Assembly: GCF_016641735.1 (NCBI RefSeq)
Contig: NZ_JAEDAO010000001.1
Location: 2,728,001 to 2,792,000, forward strand
Direction: 5' to 3'
Length of the DNA stretch: 64,000 nucleotides
Source: Ramlibacter algicola
Lineage (GTDB): Bacteria > Pseudomonadota > Gammaproteobacteria > Burkholderiales > Burkholderiaceae_C
Shown here piece after piece: positions 46,364 through 61,005 of the stretch. How positions within the stretch are numbered: the first letter of the stretch is position 1; each line of letters opens with the position of its first letter. The notes under the pieces are model-generated. The model was not told the origin of the DNA. It ran no database searches and saw only the letters and a program-made list of their open reading frames with translations. The position numbers and the translations under genes are program-made.

Positions 46364-46496
46364 GGCGCCTCGCAGTAGCGGAAGGACGCACGTTAAGTGC
46401 CCCTGCTGCCACTCCATGTAGGAGCGAGGCTCATGTCCGAAAGCCCAGCCATTGCGCCGAGCCATGGCCGGCGGCGACCATCGCGCTCACGGGAGG
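46364..46496. other. Intergenic region between katE and the MOSC gene
   Basis: A 133-bp stretch upstream of katE. No obvious OxyR site, -35/-10 pair or terminator hairpin is visible. The katE promoter should lie here. Confidence 0.25.
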
Positions 46497-47038
46497 TCAG
46501 ACCGGCTCGAGAGGCCTCAACTTGCCCGTCGGCAGGATCACCTCGATCGGGTCGTCGGCGCGCACCTCGCCGCCCCGACGCACGACGGCCATCACGCCCG
46601 ACTTGCGCACCAGCGCGCCGTGCGCATCGCGATCGAGCACGGCCTGCATCAAGCCGGGCTGGAACCTGTCGATCTGCGAACACGGGTTGCGCAGGCCGGT
46701 GAGTTCCACCTGCGCGCCGGCGCCGAACTGCAGGAGGGTGCCGGTAGGCAGCGCGAGCAGGTCGACGCCGCGCGTCGTGACGTTCTCGCCCATCTCGCCG
46801 GGCCACACCGCGAAGCCGCGTGGCAGCAGCTCGTCGAACAGCTCGGCGTGCAGCAGGTGCACCTGCCTCAGGTTCGGCTGCGAGGGATCGCGGCGCACGC
46901 GCGAACGGTGCTTCACCGTCGAACCCGCATGCGCGTCGCCCTCGACCCCCAGCCCTTCGACGAGCCGGATCGCGTCCTCGGCGAACTTGCTGAAGCTGTG
47001 GCTGCTGCTGCGGTGGACGGCGACGACACGCGCCGCCA

Positions 47039-47039
<1 letters not shown>
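46497..47039 (-). CDS. MOSC domain protein
   Basis: A 180-residue beta-barrel protein of the MOSC (Moco sulfurase C-terminal) family, which binds molybdopterin-type cofactors or carries sulfur. Visible signatures are GVEGDAHAG near the start, PNLRQVHLLHAELFDEL, PGEMGENVTTRGVDLLALPTGTLLQFG, the LTGLRNPCSQIDRFQPGLM segment with the conserved Cys, and GVMAVVRRGGEVR. It is YiiM-like but shorter. It overlaps the glmM stop by 1 bp, so it is the last gene coupled to the rlmE-ftsH-folP-glmM set. The substrate is unknown. Confidence 0.88.
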
Positions 47040-48369
<1,330 letters not shown>

Positions 48370-48373
<4 letters not shown>

Positions 48374-49215
48374 GCCATGTCCTTCCCAATGTCCTGGCTC
48401 GCGGCGCGCCACACCTGCAGCGCCGCCACCGTGTCCTTCACGTCGTGCACGCGCACGACCCTTGCACCGCGCTCGACGGCCAGCAGTGCCGCCGCGACGC
48501 TGGGCACCAGCCGCTCACCGGCGGACAGGCCGGTGGCCTGCCCCAGCGACGACTTGCGCGACCAGCCCACCAGCAGCGGGTAGCCCAGCTCCAGCAGCCC
48601 GCGCTGCGCGCTCAGCAGGCCGAAGTTCTGCGCCGGCGTCTTGCCGAACCCCACGCCGGGGTCGAGCACGATGCGTTCGGCGGCGACGCCGCGGGCACGC
48701 ACCGCACCGGCGCGCTCCTGCAGGAACGCGGCCACCTGCGCGGTGGCGTCGCCTTGCATGGGCGCCAGCTGCATCGTGCGCGGCTCGCCGTGCATGTGCA
48801 TCAGGCAGACGCCGCACGCCGGATGCGCCGCGACGGCGTCCAATGCGCCCGGCTGCCGCAGCGCCCAGATGTCGTTGACGATGTCGGCGCCGGCGTCCAG
48901 CGCCTCGCGCATCACTTCGGCCTTCGACGTGTCGACCGACACCGGCGCGCCCAGCTTCACCGCTTCGCGCAGCACCGGCAGCAGCCGGCGCAATTCCTCG
49001 TCGGCGGGCACCGGCGGCGACCCCGGCCGGGTTGATTCCGCGCCCAGGTCGAGGATGTCGGCGCCCTCGCGCAGCAGCCGCTCGCAGTACGCGAGCGCCG
49101 CGGGCACGTCCGCCAGCCGGCCGCCGTCCGAGAAGGAATCGGGCGTCAGGTTGACGATACCCATCACGCGGGGGCGCGACAGGTCGATGCGCTGCCGCGC
49201 GGTCTGCCAGTGCAT
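48370..49215 (-). CDS. folP: Dihydropteroate synthase
   Basis: A 281-residue TIM-barrel enzyme joining p-aminobenzoate to dihydropterin pyrophosphate in folate synthesis (the sulfonamide target). Signatures are [68 protein letters not shown] and the C-terminal [12 protein letters not shown]. The pattern -10 CACAAT then seven bases then ATG occurs at its start, so it may have its own near-leaderless promoter besides read-through from ftsH. Confidence 0.97.
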
Positions 49216-49222
49216 GGGCTGG

Positions 49223-49228
49223 ATTGTG
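49223..49228 (-). promoter_or_regulatory. -10 box for folP (CACAAT), near-leaderless
   Basis: CACAATC followed by CAGCCC then ATG: seven bases separate the hexamer from the folP start codon. It lies just past the ftsH-folP hairpin, consistent with a restart of transcription. Confidence 0.4.
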
Positions 49229-49245
49229 CGCCAGGGCCACCAACG

Positions 49246-49271
49246 CCAAGGGGCCCCGAGGGGCCCCTTGG
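49246..49271. terminator. Perfect 12-bp hairpin between ftsH and folP
   Basis: CCAAGGGGCCCC-GA-GGGGCCCCTTGG starts 16 bp beyond the ftsH stop. There is no T-run. It may terminate partly or protect the ftsH mRNA 3' end. Confidence 0.6.
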
Positions 49272-49287
49272 AGCTAGCGCGGCGGTT

Positions 49288-51195
49288 TCAGGCCGCGCTG
49301 GGCGACGGGTCCGTGACCACCGGCGTGCCACCCGAACCGGACGGGGGCGTGCGCGGCGTGAAGTCCTTGGGCGGGCGCGGGTCGCGGCCGGCCATGATGT
49401 CGTCCAGCTGCTCGCGGTCGATCGTCTCCCACTCGAGCAGGGCCTTGGTGATGGCTTCCACCTTGTCGCGCTGCTCCTCGATGATGCGGCGCGCCAGGGC
49501 GTACTGCTCGTCGATGATGCGGCGCACCTCCTGGTCGACCTTCTGCATGGTCTGCTCGGAGATGTTGGTGGTCTTGGTGACCGAGCGGCCCAGGAACACC
49601 TCGCCCTCGTTGTCCGCGTAGACCATCGGGCCCATGACGTCGGACATGCCGTAGCGCATGACCATGTCGCGGGCGATGCTGGTCGCGCGCTCGAAGTCGT
49701 TGCTGGCGCCGGTGGTCATCTGGTGCATGAACACCTCTTCCGCGATGCGCCCGCCGAACAGGCTGGCGATGTTGGACAGCATGTATTCCTTGTCCTGCGA
49801 GTAGCGGTCCTTCTCGGGCAGGTAGAAGGTGACGCCCAGCGCGCGGCCGCGCGGCATGATGGTCACCTTGTGCACCGGGTCGTGCTTGGGCAGGTTGAGC
49901 ATCACGATCGCGTGCCCGGCCTCGTGGTAGGCCGTGTTCTTGAGCTCCTCCGCGTCCATGACGGCGGACTTGCGCTCGGGGCCCATGAAGATCTTGTCCT
50001 TGGCCTTCTCGAAGTCCTGCATCTCCACCACGCGCGCGTTGCGGCGGGCGGCCATCAGGGCGGCTTCGTTGCAAAGGTTGGCCAGGTCGGCGCCCGACAT
50101 GCCGGGCGTGCCGCGCGCGATGATGCTGGCGTTGACGTCCTGGCCGATCGGGATCTTGCGCATGTGGACGTTCAGGATCTGCTCGCGGCCGCGGATGTCC
50201 GGCAGCTGCACGTAGACCTGGCGGTCGAAGCGGCCCGGGCGCAGCAGCGCCGCGTCCAGGATGTCGGGACGGTTGGTGGCCGCGATGACGATGACGCCCA
50301 GGTTGGTCTCGAAGCCGTCCATCTCGACCAGCATCTGGTTGAGGGTCTGCTCGCGCTCGTCGTTGCCGCCGCCCAGGCCGGCGCCACGCTGGCGGCCGAC
50401 CGCGTCGATTTCGTCGATGAAGATGATGCAAGGCGCGTTCTTCTTGGCGTTCTCGAACATGTCGCGCACACGGGCCGCGCCCACGCCGACGAACATCTCG
50501 ACGAAGTCGGAACCGGAGATCGAGAAGAACGGCACCTTGGCCTCGCCGGCGATGGCCTTGGCCAGCAGGGTCTTGCCGGTGCCGGGGGGCCCGACCAGCA
50601 GCAGGCCGCGCGGGATGCGCCCGCCCAGCTTCTGGAATTTCTGCGGGTCCTTCAGGAAGTCGACGACTTCCTTGGTCTCCTCCTTGGCCTCGTCGCAGCC
50701 CGCGACGTCGGCGAAGGTGACCTGGTTGTTGTTCTCGTCGAGCATGCGCGCCTTGCTCTTGCCGAACGAGAACGCGCCGCCCTTGCCGCCGCCCTGCATC
50801 TGGCGCATGAAGTAGATCCACACGCCGATCAGCAGCAGCATCGGGCCCCAGCTCACGAGCAGCGTCATGAGCAGCGAGCCTTCCTCGCGCGGCTTGACGT
50901 CGAACTTGACGCCGTTGTTCACCAGGTCACCGACCAGGCCGCGATCGAGGTAGGTGGCCGTGGTGCGCACCTTCCCGCCGTCCAGGGTCTCCGCGATGAT
51001 CTGCGTGCCCCCGGCCTGGCCTTCCTGGATCTCGGCCTTCTTGATCTGCTTGTTGCGGACCTGGTCGAGGAAGTCCGAGTACGCGACCGGCGATGCGCCG
51101 GCGGCGCCGCGCGAGTCGAACTGCTTGAACACCGTGAACAGCACGAGCGCGATGACGAGCCAGACGGCGATCTTGGAAAACCACTGATTGTTCAA
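49288..51195 (-). CDS. ftsH: ATP-dependent zinc metalloprotease FtsH
   Basis: A 635-residue membrane-anchored AAA+ protease that degrades membrane proteins and short-lived regulators such as LpxC. TM1 is at about 9-23, the periplasmic domain follows, and TM2 is at about 107-129. Walker A GPPGTGKT is at 202-209, pore loop MFVGVGA near 234-240, Walker B IIFIDE at 257-262, the SRH region [19 protein letters not shown], and zinc site HEAGH at 424-428. The tail is Pro/Ser-rich. It is 143 bp after rlmE, with its own probable promoter. LpxC turnover links it to the lipid A genes at the window end. Confidence 0.98.
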   Translation of the reverse strand: MNNQWFSKIAVWLVIALVLFTVFKQFDSRGAAGASPVAYSDFLDQVRNKQIKKAEIQEGQAGGTQIIAETLDGGKVRTTATYLDRGLVGDLVNNGVKFDVKPREEGSLLMTLLVSWGPMLLLIGVWIYFMRQMQGGGKGGAFSFGKSKARMLDENNNQVTFADVAGCDEAKEETKEVVDFLKDPQKFQKLGGRIPRGLLLVGPPGTGKTLLAKAIAGEAKVPFFSISGSDFVEMFVGVGAARVRDMFENAKKNAPCIIFIDEIDAVGRQRGAGLGGGNDEREQTLNQMLVEMDGFETNLGVIVIAATNRPDILDAALLRPGRFDRQVYVQLPDIRGREQILNVHMRKIPIGQDVNASIIARGTPGMSGADLANLCNEAALMAARRNARVVEMQDFEKAKDKIFMGPERKSAVMDAEELKNTAYHEAGHAIVMLNLPKHDPVHKVTIMPRGRALGVTFYLPEKDRYSQDKEYMLSNIASLFGGRIAEEVFMHQMTTGASNDFERATSIARDMVMRYGMSDVMGPMVYADNEGEVFLGRSVTKTTNISEQTMQKVDQEVRRIIDEQYALARRIIEEQRDKVEAITKALLEWETIDREQLDDIMAGRDPRPPKDFTPRTPPSGSGGTPVVTDPSPSAA

Positions 51196-51338
51196 ATCGG
51201 ACTCCGGGGAGTGGTGAGGCGGGGCGGGCCCATCTCAGGTGCGTCCCATTCTAGGGGTTTCAACCCCGCCCCTAATGCATATTCGCTACGGAATCCATAG
51301 TGAATTCGGTGACATCCGGTCACCCGCGCTACAAGGTT
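51196..51338 (-). promoter_or_regulatory. rlmE-ftsH intergenic region
   Basis: This 143-bp gap contains GGGGTT-GA-AACCCC, a 6-bp-arm inverted repeat around 51255. Its GTTGAAA resembles a heat-shock sigma-32 -35 element (CTTGAAA), but no matching CCCCATnT -10 lies at the right distance. It probably carries an ftsH promoter, but I cannot assign it. Confidence 0.25.
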
Positions 51339-52001
51339 TCAACCGGTGCGCTTCAGGCCTACGCCGACGAGGAAGGTCTCCGACGACTTGTCCCGCGACG
51401 CCTTGGGTTTGTGAGGCTTGGCGACCCGGAAAGTTTCCTTGAACAGGTGCGCCAGCTGGCTGTAGCCGCTGCCGTGGAACACCTTGGCGACCAGGGCGCC
51501 GTCGGGCTTGAGGTGCCGGGTGGCGAAATCGACGGCCAGCTCCACCAGGTCGCTGATGCGGGCGGCGTCGGCCGACGCGATGCCCGACAGGTTGGGCGCC
51601 ATGTCCGAGACCACGACGTCCACCTTGCGGCCGCCGAGCACCTCCTCCAGCCGGGCGAGCATGGCGTCCTCGCGGAAGTCGCCCTGCAGGAAGGTGACGC
51701 CCTCGACGGGCTCCATCGGCAGCAGGTCCAGCGCCACGATGGTGCCGTCCAGCGCGCCCACGGCGGCGCCCTCGGGCGACAGCTTGCGGCGGACGTACTG
51801 GCTCCACGCGCCAGGCGCCGAGCCGAGGTCGACGACCACGTGCCCGGGGCGGATCAGGCCGAACGCCTCGTCGATCTCCTTGAGCTTGTACGCCGCGCGG
51901 GCCCGGAAGCCCTCCTTCTGCGCCAGCTTCACCCAGGGGTCGTTGACGTGGTCGTTCAACCAGGACTTGTTGACCTTCTTGCTTTTCGTCTTGACTTTCA
52001 T
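51339..52001 (-). CDS. rlmE: 23S rRNA (uridine-2'-O)-methyltransferase RlmE (FtsJ)
   Basis: A 220-residue SAM enzyme that methylates U2552 (E. coli numbering) in the 23S A-loop. The N-terminus is basic ([18 protein letters not shown]). SAM motif I is [16 protein letters not shown] (55-70), motif IV is [12 protein letters not shown], and the K-D-K-E tetrad fits [12 protein letters not shown] (Lys), SDMAP (Asp), LVAKVFHG (Lys) and SSETFLVG (Glu). The ATG is preceded by GACAAT at nine bases. It heads rlmE-ftsH-folP-glmM. Confidence 0.96.
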   Translation of the reverse strand: MKVKTKSKKVNKSWLNDHVNDPWVKLAQKEGFRARAAYKLKEIDEAFGLIRPGHVVVDLGSAPGAWSQYVRRKLSPEGAAVGALDGTIVALDLLPMEPVEGVTFLQGDFREDAMLARLEEVLGGRKVDVVVSDMAPNLSGIASADAARISDLVELAVDFATRHLKPDGALVAKVFHGSGYSQLAHLFKETFRVAKPHKPKASRDKSSETFLVGVGLKRTG

Positions 52002-52162
52002 GCAGCCCCCATTGTCGCCGGGCGTGAAAACTTCCCTTGCGTGTCGGAGGCGGCCAGCACGACCGCACCGCGTGGGCAGACTAAGCCATTCGCCCGCAGT
52101 CCGACCCACGGGCGCGCCGTGTTCGCATGCCACCGCACACCAGGACCGGATACCTTGCTTGC

Positions 52163-52546
52163 ATGCAGGACTGCACTTCCGTCCTCCGCCAGATCGAGCA
52201 GTACGAGGAACACCTCCACGTGGCGTGCCTCGCACCCGGCACCGGCCGCGTCGTGCCCCTGCGATGCGACGCCTTCACCGGGCTGTACGACAGCCTCTCG
52301 GCGGCACCCGCGTTCGAATCGCTGGCCCGGCGCCTGGTGCACTCCCACTGGGCGGCCAACGCCATCATCGAACGGCTCGCGCAAGCGACCGCCGCCGAGC
52401 AGGACCTGCGGCAGCTCGCCCAGGTCCGCCATGACATCCATGGCCAGCTGCGCGCGATCCGCCGCAGCCTGGTGCGGCGCGGGATGCAGCCGCAGAAGCC
52501 GAAGGCCGACTGGCTGCGCGCGATCCTGTTCCGGCCGCTGCGCTGA
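52163..52546 (+). CDS. Small protein of unknown function
   Basis: A 127-residue mostly helical, charged protein ([20 protein letters not shown], later [55 protein letters not shown]) with no signal peptide and no TM helix. Alternating His/Arg/Gln helices suggest a nucleic-acid or protein-binding helical bundle, but no family is recognised. The start could also be 52127. It sits between divergent rlmE and yhbY, an otherwise conserved junction, and ends 36 bp before yhbY. Confidence 0.6.
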   Translation: MQDCTSVLRQIEQYEEHLHVACLAPGTGRVVPLRCDAFTGLYDSLSAAPAFESLARRLVHSHWAANAIIERLAQATAAEQDLRQLAQVRHDIHGQLRAIRRSLVRRGMQPQKPKADWLRAILFRPLR

Positions 52547-52570
52547 AAACGTCGCGCCCGCTATCGCGGG

Positions 52571-52576
52571 GATAAT
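52571..52576 (+). promoter_or_regulatory. -10 box for yhbY (GATAAT), leaderless
   Basis: GATAATGCGCGC precedes the ATG at 52583 with exactly six bases between, so transcription would begin on the start codon. A CCCGC-TATC-GCGGG hairpin lies just upstream. Confidence 0.45.
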
Positions 52577-52582
52577 GCGCGC

Positions 52583-53056
52583 ATGCCTGCCCTCGAACTG
52601 TCCATCGCCGAACGCAAGGCGCACCGCGCCGAAGCCCACCACCTCGACCCCGTGGTGATGGTCGGCAACGAGGGCCTCACGCCTTCCGTCGTCAAGGAAA
52701 CCGAAGCCGCGCTCAATGCCCACGGCCTGATCAAGGTGCGCGTGCTCGGCGACGACCGCGAAGCGCGCGAGGCGGTCTACCAGCAGCTGTGCGACCAGCT
52801 GAACGCCGCGCCGATCCAGCACATCGGCAAGCTGCTGGTGCTGTGGCGGCCGAAGCCGGAGAAGATCAAGGAAGCCGACGAGGACCGCAAGCCGGGCCCG
52901 AAGGACTTCAAGGTCCTGAAGTACAGCAAGCGCGGCGGCCAGCGGCCGGAGGTGCGAAGCGTGCGCGTGCTGGGCAACCAGCGCCTGACCCCCGGCGGCC
53001 AGGTCAAGCGCGCCAAGCCCAAGCAGAAGTCGGTCAAGAAGGGCCGGCTGGACTGA
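52583..53056 (+). CDS. yhbY: CRM-domain RNA-binding protein YhbY with basic C-terminal extension
   Basis: A 157-residue ribosome-assembly RNA-binding protein. The CRM domain occupies about residues 1-100: LSIAERKAHRAEAHHLDPVVMVGNEGLT (GxxG loop with the MVGNEGLT signature), KETEAALNAHGLIKVRVLGDDR, and IGKLLVLWRPKP. E. coli YhbY is about 97 residues; here a Lys/Arg-rich tail of about 57 residues is added, common in Betaproteobacteria and probably contacting rRNA. yhbY next to rlmE-ftsH is a conserved arrangement. It ends in a hairpin shared with the convergent DUF4149 gene. Confidence 0.93.
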   Translation: MPALELSIAERKAHRAEAHHLDPVVMVGNEGLTPSVVKETEAALNAHGLIKVRVLGDDREAREAVYQQLCDQLNAAPIQHIGKLLVLWRPKPEKIKEADEDRKPGPKDFKVLKYSKRGGQRPEVRSVRVLGNQRLTPGGQVKRAKPKQKSVKKGRLD

Positions 53057-53072
53057 TCGCCGGCGGCGATCA
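53054..53072. terminator. Bidirectional hairpin containing two stop codons
   Basis: TGATCGCC-GGC-GGCGATCA is a perfect 8-bp inverted repeat. Its left TGA (53054-53056) is the yhbY stop and its right TCA (53070-53072) is the stop of the opposing DUF4149 gene. No T-run follows on either side. Confidence 0.6.
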
Positions 53073-53534
53073 GCGCCCTGCCTGATCGTCGAGATCCCGG
53101 CTTTCGCCGGGATGGCCGTCGCGCTTCGCGGAGCCGGCCACTCTCCACAACACCACCAGCGCGCAGGCCCACTGCAGCGCGTAGAGCGCCGTGCCGACCG
53201 TGTGCCACAGGCGCAGGTTCTCGCGCGCGACGATGCGCGGTGCCACCGCGAACTCGCCCAGCAGCGCCAGCAGCATGCCGGCGAGCACGAAGGCCAGCGC
53301 GCCCCCCGCCCACTCCATGCGCGACGTCGAGTCGCGCGATGCGACGAGCAGCACGAGTCCGCAGGCGAGGCCTACCCATGCCTGCGCCGAGAACAGGCGC
53401 GCGGCAGCCTGGCCGGCGAGCGCCGGTGAAGGCAAGGTGGCGAACAGCAGCGGGACGGCGAGCGCGCCGATGGCGGTCAGCCCGCCCCACCAGAGCGCGG
53501 CGGCGAGAACCGGGACGCGGTGCCGCCAGCCCAT
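53070..53534 (-). CDS. DUF4149 membrane protein with repeat-encoded tail
   Basis: A 154-residue inner-membrane protein with about four TM helices (VLAAALWWGGLTAIGALAVPLLFATL, VGLACGLVLLVAS, GALAFVLAGMLLALLGEFAV, ALYALQWACALVVLW). It fits DUF4149, usually found beside yhbY and greA in Betaproteobacteria; its function is unknown. The last 16 or so residues (RDGHPGESRDLDDQAGR) are encoded by a palindromic repeat, not by family sequence. It starts 3 bp after greA. Confidence 0.82.
   Translation of the reverse strand: MGWRHRVPVLAAALWWGGLTAIGALAVPLLFATLPSPALAGQAAARLFSAQAWVGLACGLVLLVASRDSTSRMEWAGGALAFVLAGMLLALLGEFAVAPRIVARENLRLWHTVGTALYALQWACALVVLWRVAGSAKRDGHPGESRDLDDQAGR
53094..53113. repeat. Palindromic repeat in the DUF4149 3' end
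   Basis: ATCCCGGC-TTTC-GCCGGGAT is a perfect 8-bp stem-loop. Read on the minus strand it gives HPGESRD, a peptide I recognise as a common repeat-derived protein tail in GC-rich Betaproteobacteria (from memory, not searched). Confidence 0.6.
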
Positions 53535-53537
53535 GGC

Positions 53538-54014
53538 TCAGCGGTAGTGGACAGCGACGATCTCGTAGCGCTTGGTGCCGCCCGGGGCCTGCACTTCGGC
53601 GGTGTCGCCCTCCTCCTTGCCGATCAGCGCACGGGCGATCGGGCTGGAGATGTTGATCAGGCCCTGCTTCAGGTCGGCCTCGTCCTCGCCGACGATCTGG
53701 TAGGTGACGGCGTCGCCCGAATCCTCTTCCTCGAGGTCGACGGTGGCGCCGAACACGACCTTGCCGCCGGCGTCCAGCCCGGTCGGGTCGATGACCTGGG
53801 CCGCGGCCAGCTTGCCTTCGAGTTCGCGGATGCGGCCTTCGATGAAGCCCTGGCGGTCCTTGGCGGCGTCGTACTCGGCGTTCTCCGACAGGTCACCCTG
53901 GGCGCGCGCCTCGGCGATGGCCTGGATCACGGCCGGACGCTGGACGGTCTTGAGCTCGTGCAGCTCGGCCTTCAGTTTCTCGATGCCGCGCTTGGTGATG
54001 GGAATGGTCGCCAT
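53538..54014 (-). CDS. greA: Transcription elongation factor GreA
   Basis: A 158-residue factor that rescues backtracked RNA polymerase by stimulating transcript cleavage. The N-terminal coiled-coil hairpin carries the acidic tip ([16 protein letters not shown] with D41/E44-type residues), and the C-terminal FKBP-like domain ends [16 protein letters not shown] 54014 ([10 protein letters not shown]) matches the family start. The 5' leader holds a stable hairpin followed by T residues (54038-54066). Confidence 0.97.
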   Translation of the reverse strand: MATIPITKRGIEKLKAELHELKTVQRPAVIQAIAEARAQGDLSENAEYDAAKDRQGFIEGRIRELEGKLAAAQVIDPTGLDAGGKVVFGATVDLEEEDSGDAVTYQIVGEDEADLKQGLINISSPIARALIGKEEGDTAEVQAPGGTKRYEIVAVHYR

Positions 54015-54037
54015 GTGTGTTTCTCGTGATGCAAAGG

Positions 54038-54066
54038 AAAACCGCCGACCGTTGCCGACCGGCGGT
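54038..54066 (-). terminator. Hairpin plus T-run in the greA leader
   Basis: On the minus strand, ACCGCCGGTCG-GCAA-CGGTCGGCGGT forms an 11-bp stem (two G-U pairs) capped by a GCAA tetraloop, followed by TTTTCCTTT. It ends the kdoO message, or attenuates a greA transcript starting from TATCAT at 54081-54086. Confidence 0.7.
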
Positions 54067-54080
54067 GTCCATCTGGGGCA

Positions 54081-54086
54081 ATGATA
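54081..54086 (-). promoter_or_regulatory. Candidate greA -10 box (TATCAT)
   Basis: TATCAT is located between the kdoO stop and the leader hairpin. Transcription from here would begin near 54075 and run into the hairpin within about 10 nt, before reaching greA at 54014. Confidence 0.35.
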
Positions 54087-54109
54087 CCGAAGCGCGCTGG
54101 CGCGGCGGT

Positions 54110-55000
54110 TCAGGGGCGCGAGGGCAGCGGCGCGCCTTGCAGGGGGCGGCCCTGGAGCCGGGTCAGGATGCCCAGCGGGCTCGCCGCCGGCTCGTACTGC
54201 GCCGCGACGGGCAGGTGGAAGGTCTGCTCCATCATGAACTGGCCCCCCATGGCGGCATGCAGCGTGTGGTCGGAAAAGCAGACCCACGAGCAACCGGCCG
54301 GGAAGTCGACCCGCTGCTGCGGCGCTTCGCGCTGGTACGCGTCGTCCATCTTCAGCAGGTCGTGCAGCTGCAGCATCAGGTGGTCGTACTCGCTGCGCAG
54401 CGACTTGGTGACGCCGACCGCGTCCAGCAGCTTCGCCTGCAGGGGCGAATACGGCTTGGCCCTGGGCAGGTAGCGGCGGGCCATGTCCTCGAAGGGCTCG
54501 CCGACGCGCCAGGTGCGCGGCGCGCCCTGCGGGTTGATGTTGGTGAACACGCGCAGGATGCGCTCGCCGTAGTTCGGCCGCGAAGGGAACGCGTCGACGT
54601 GCAGGCGGCGGTCGTCGGCTCGCACGGACTGCTTGCGGGTCTCGACCTGCGCCGGCCGCAGGCTGGTCGGCGCGGCGCGCAGGTGCGCGTCGTACGCGGG
54701 GAACAGGCCGCGGACCAGGGCGCGTGCGTGCTGTGAGAAGCGCTGCACCAGGGCCTGCACGGTGCGTTGCGCGGCTTCGTCGCCGGCCACGCCCTTGAGC
54801 TGCCCTTGCGCGTCCAGGCTGATGTTGCGCACGCCGGGTGCCAGCAACTCCGGACGCATCAGGGCGCGCTCGGCCTCGTCGAGCCGGAACGCCAACCGCG
54901 GCAGGACCAGGACCCGGCCTGCCTCGACTGCTGCGATCCAGCGCGGGTCGCTGCGCGCGGCAGACCAGTCGTCCAGGTCGAGCGTGACCAGCGCGTCCAT
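54110..55000 (-). CDS. kdoO: Kdo hydroxylase (Fe(II)/2-oxoglutarate oxygenase)
   Basis: A 296-residue member of the Kdo 3-hydroxylase family, which converts the outer Kdo of lipid A-Kdo2 to Ko in Burkholderia and Yersinia. The facial-triad candidates are His134 and Asp136 in [20 protein letters not shown], and a distal His (His248, [13 protein letters not shown]). There is no signal peptide, in keeping with a cytoplasmic-side enzyme. It is 4 bp after carB and ends before the greA-leader terminator, so it is cotranscribed with carAB. The assignment rests on the HVDAFPS core and length. Confidence 0.82.
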   Translation of the reverse strand: MDALVTLDLDDWSAARSDPRWIAAVEAGRVLVLPRLAFRLDEAERALMRPELLAPGVRNISLDAQGQLKGVAGDEAAQRTVQALVQRFSQHARALVRGLFPAYDAHLRAAPTSLRPAQVETRKQSVRADDRRLHVDAFPSRPNYGERILRVFTNINPQGAPRTWRVGEPFEDMARRYLPRAKPYSPLQAKLLDAVGVTKSLRSEYDHLMLQLHDLLKMDDAYQREAPQQRVDFPAGCSWVCFSDHTLHAAMGGQFMMEQTFHLPVAAQYEPAASPLGILTRLQGRPLQGAPLPSRP

Positions 55001-55004
55001 GGCT

Positions 55005-58256
<3,252 letters not shown>

Positions 58257-58259
58257 GGC

Positions 58260-59429
<1,170 letters not shown>

Positions 59430-59593
59430 TGGGTTCTCCGAAATCGGTATCGGGTACGCCCAAACCACAGCCGAAGGCCGGTGCCGTCGGTGTTGCTTTT
59501 GTTCAGGGGAGGAGCTTCGGCGGCGCTAGGCGTACGGTTTGCGGGAAAGCCGCTGATTATAGCTTGCGGCGCTGCTCCGAACTCTTCGATGGC
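59430..59593 (-). promoter_or_regulatory. carA promoter and leader
   Basis: A perfect TATAAT (59561 to 59556 on the minus strand) lies 126 bp before the carA GTG, giving a long leader. A short GCC-TTC-GGC hairpin occurs within it, but no convincing attenuator, PyrR site or arginine box was recognised. Confidence 0.45.
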
Positions 59594-60352
59594 TCAGCGC
59601 GCGGCACCGCTCGCGTGCAGGCAGATCGCGGCGGCCGCCGCGACGTTGAGCGACTCCTCGCCGCCGGGCTGCGCGATGCGCACCTGCAGCGTGGCGCGCG
59701 CCAGAAGGTCCGGCGACACGCCCTGCCCTTCGTGGCCGAACAGCCAGGCGCAGGGCCACGGCAGCTTGCCCTCGTGCAGCAGGCCGCCCTGGTGCGAACT
59801 GGTCGCGAGCAACGGCGCCCGCAACGCGTCGAGCAGCTGCTGCTCCGCGCCGTCGTGCAGCGCGAGCGCGAAATGCGCGCCCATCCCGGCGCGCAGCACC
59901 TTGGGCGACCACAGCGACGCGCTGCCCTTGAGCGCGACGACCTGGCGGAAGCCGAACGCCGCCGCGCTGCGCAGGATGGAACCGACGTTGCCGGCGTCCT
60001 GCACGCGGTCGAGGACGACGGTCGGCGCAAGAGGATCGAGCGCGGATGTCACGGGCACCGCCACCACCGCACCGACACGCGCCGGCGAGTCCAGCGTGCT
60101 CAACGCGTTGAACAGCGGATCGGCGAGTTCGAGACTCGCGGGCGCGGGAATGCGCAGCGCGCGCGGGCACGACTCGGCATGCACGGCCAACACCGGCACC
60201 ACGCCGCGCGCGATCGCCGCGCGTGCGAGATGGTCGCCCTCGAGCCAGACGCGGCCCTGCTTTCGCCAGGCCGTGTTGTCCTGCGCCAGCTGGCGCAGCG
60301 CCTTGTACTGGGGATTGGCCGCCGACCGGACGACGGCAGGCGGCGACGTCAC
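59594..60352 (-). CDS. TrmH/SpoU-family RNA 2'-O-methyltransferase
   Basis: A 252-residue SPOUT methyltransferase. An N-terminal substrate-binding region ([22 protein letters not shown], then [13 protein letters not shown]) precedes the SAM-binding knot with three motifs: [31 protein letters not shown] and [21 protein letters not shown]. It is most like the rlmB/tsnR-type enzymes that act on rRNA; the target nucleotide is unknown. The GTG start overlaps the rnhB stop by 4 bp (GTGA). Confidence 0.9.
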   Translation of the reverse strand: MTSPPAVVRSAANPQYKALRQLAQDNTAWRKQGRVWLEGDHLARAAIARGVVPVLAVHAESCPRALRIPAPASLELADPLFNALSTLDSPARVGAVVAVPVTSALDPLAPTVVLDRVQDAGNVGSILRSAAAFGFRQVVALKGSASLWSPKVLRAGMGAHFALALHDGAEQQLLDALRAPLLATSSHQGGLLHEGKLPWPCAWLFGHEGQGVSPDLLARATLQVRIAQPGGEESLNVAAAAAICLHASGAAR

Positions 60353-61005
60353 TGCACCACCGTGACGGTGACGCCGCCGGCCGGGTTCAGCGTCATGGTG
60401 GCCGCGACCGGCGCGAAGAACCGGCGGTGGTGCACGCAGGCGCCGTGCACCTTCAGGGCCTCGAGATGCTCGGGCGTGCTGTAGCCCTTGTGCGACGCGA
60501 AGCCGTATTGCGGGTACTGGTCGTGCAGTTCGGTCAGCAGCCGGTCGCGGTGGACCTTGGCGAGGATGGACGCGGCGGAAATCGCCTTGACCTTCGCGTC
60601 GCCGCCGACGATGGCTTCGGCCAGCACCTCGATGCGCGGCAGCGCGTTGCCGTCGACCAGCACCTTGGCGGGTTTCAGCCGCAGGCCCTCCACCGCGCGC
60701 TTCATGGCCAGCATCGTCGCGTGGTAGATGTTCAGCTGGTCGATCTCCTCGACGCTCGCCTGCGCGACCGAGCAGCACAGCGCCTTGTCCATGATCTGGT
60801 CGTACAGGCGCTCGCGCTGCAACGCGGTGAGCTGCTTGGAATCGTTGAGGCCGCGGATGCGCTTGGTGTCGTCGAGGATGACGGCGGCCGCGACGACCGG
60901 GCCCGCGAGCGGGCCGCGGCCCGCCTCGTCGACGCCGGCCATCAGGCCGACCGGGTCCCAGGCCAGGCGGGCCTGCTCAACTCTGGATAACTTCTTCGAT
61001 CGCAT
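60349..61005 (-). CDS. rnhB: Ribonuclease HII
   Basis: A 218-residue endonuclease removing single ribonucleotides and RNA primers. The catalytic residues begin in [19 protein letters not shown] (adjacent Asp-Glu), with Asp in VDGNALP and further residues near [12 protein letters not shown] and HKGYSTPEH. The ATG at 61005 ([11 protein letters not shown]) overlaps the lpxB 3' end by 29 bp, larger than the usual 4-bp coupling. It belongs to the conserved lpxD-fabZ-lpxA-lpxB-rnhB series. Confidence 0.96.
   Translation of the reverse strand: MRSKKLSRVEQARLAWDPVGLMAGVDEAGRGPLAGPVVAAAVILDDTKRIRGLNDSKQLTALQRERLYDQIMDKALCCSVAQASVEEIDQLNIYHATMLAMKRAVEGLRLKPAKVLVDGNALPRIEVLAEAIVGGDAKVKAISAASILAKVHRDRLLTELHDQYPQYGFASHKGYSTPEHLEALKVHGACVHHRRFFAPVAATMTLNPAGGVTVTVVQ

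Noticed and set aside
51250..51275. Heat-shock sigma-32 promoter of ftsH (GTTGAAA)
   Set aside because: The -35-like element lies in an inverted repeat and no CCCCATnT-like -10 is found 13-17 bases downstream.
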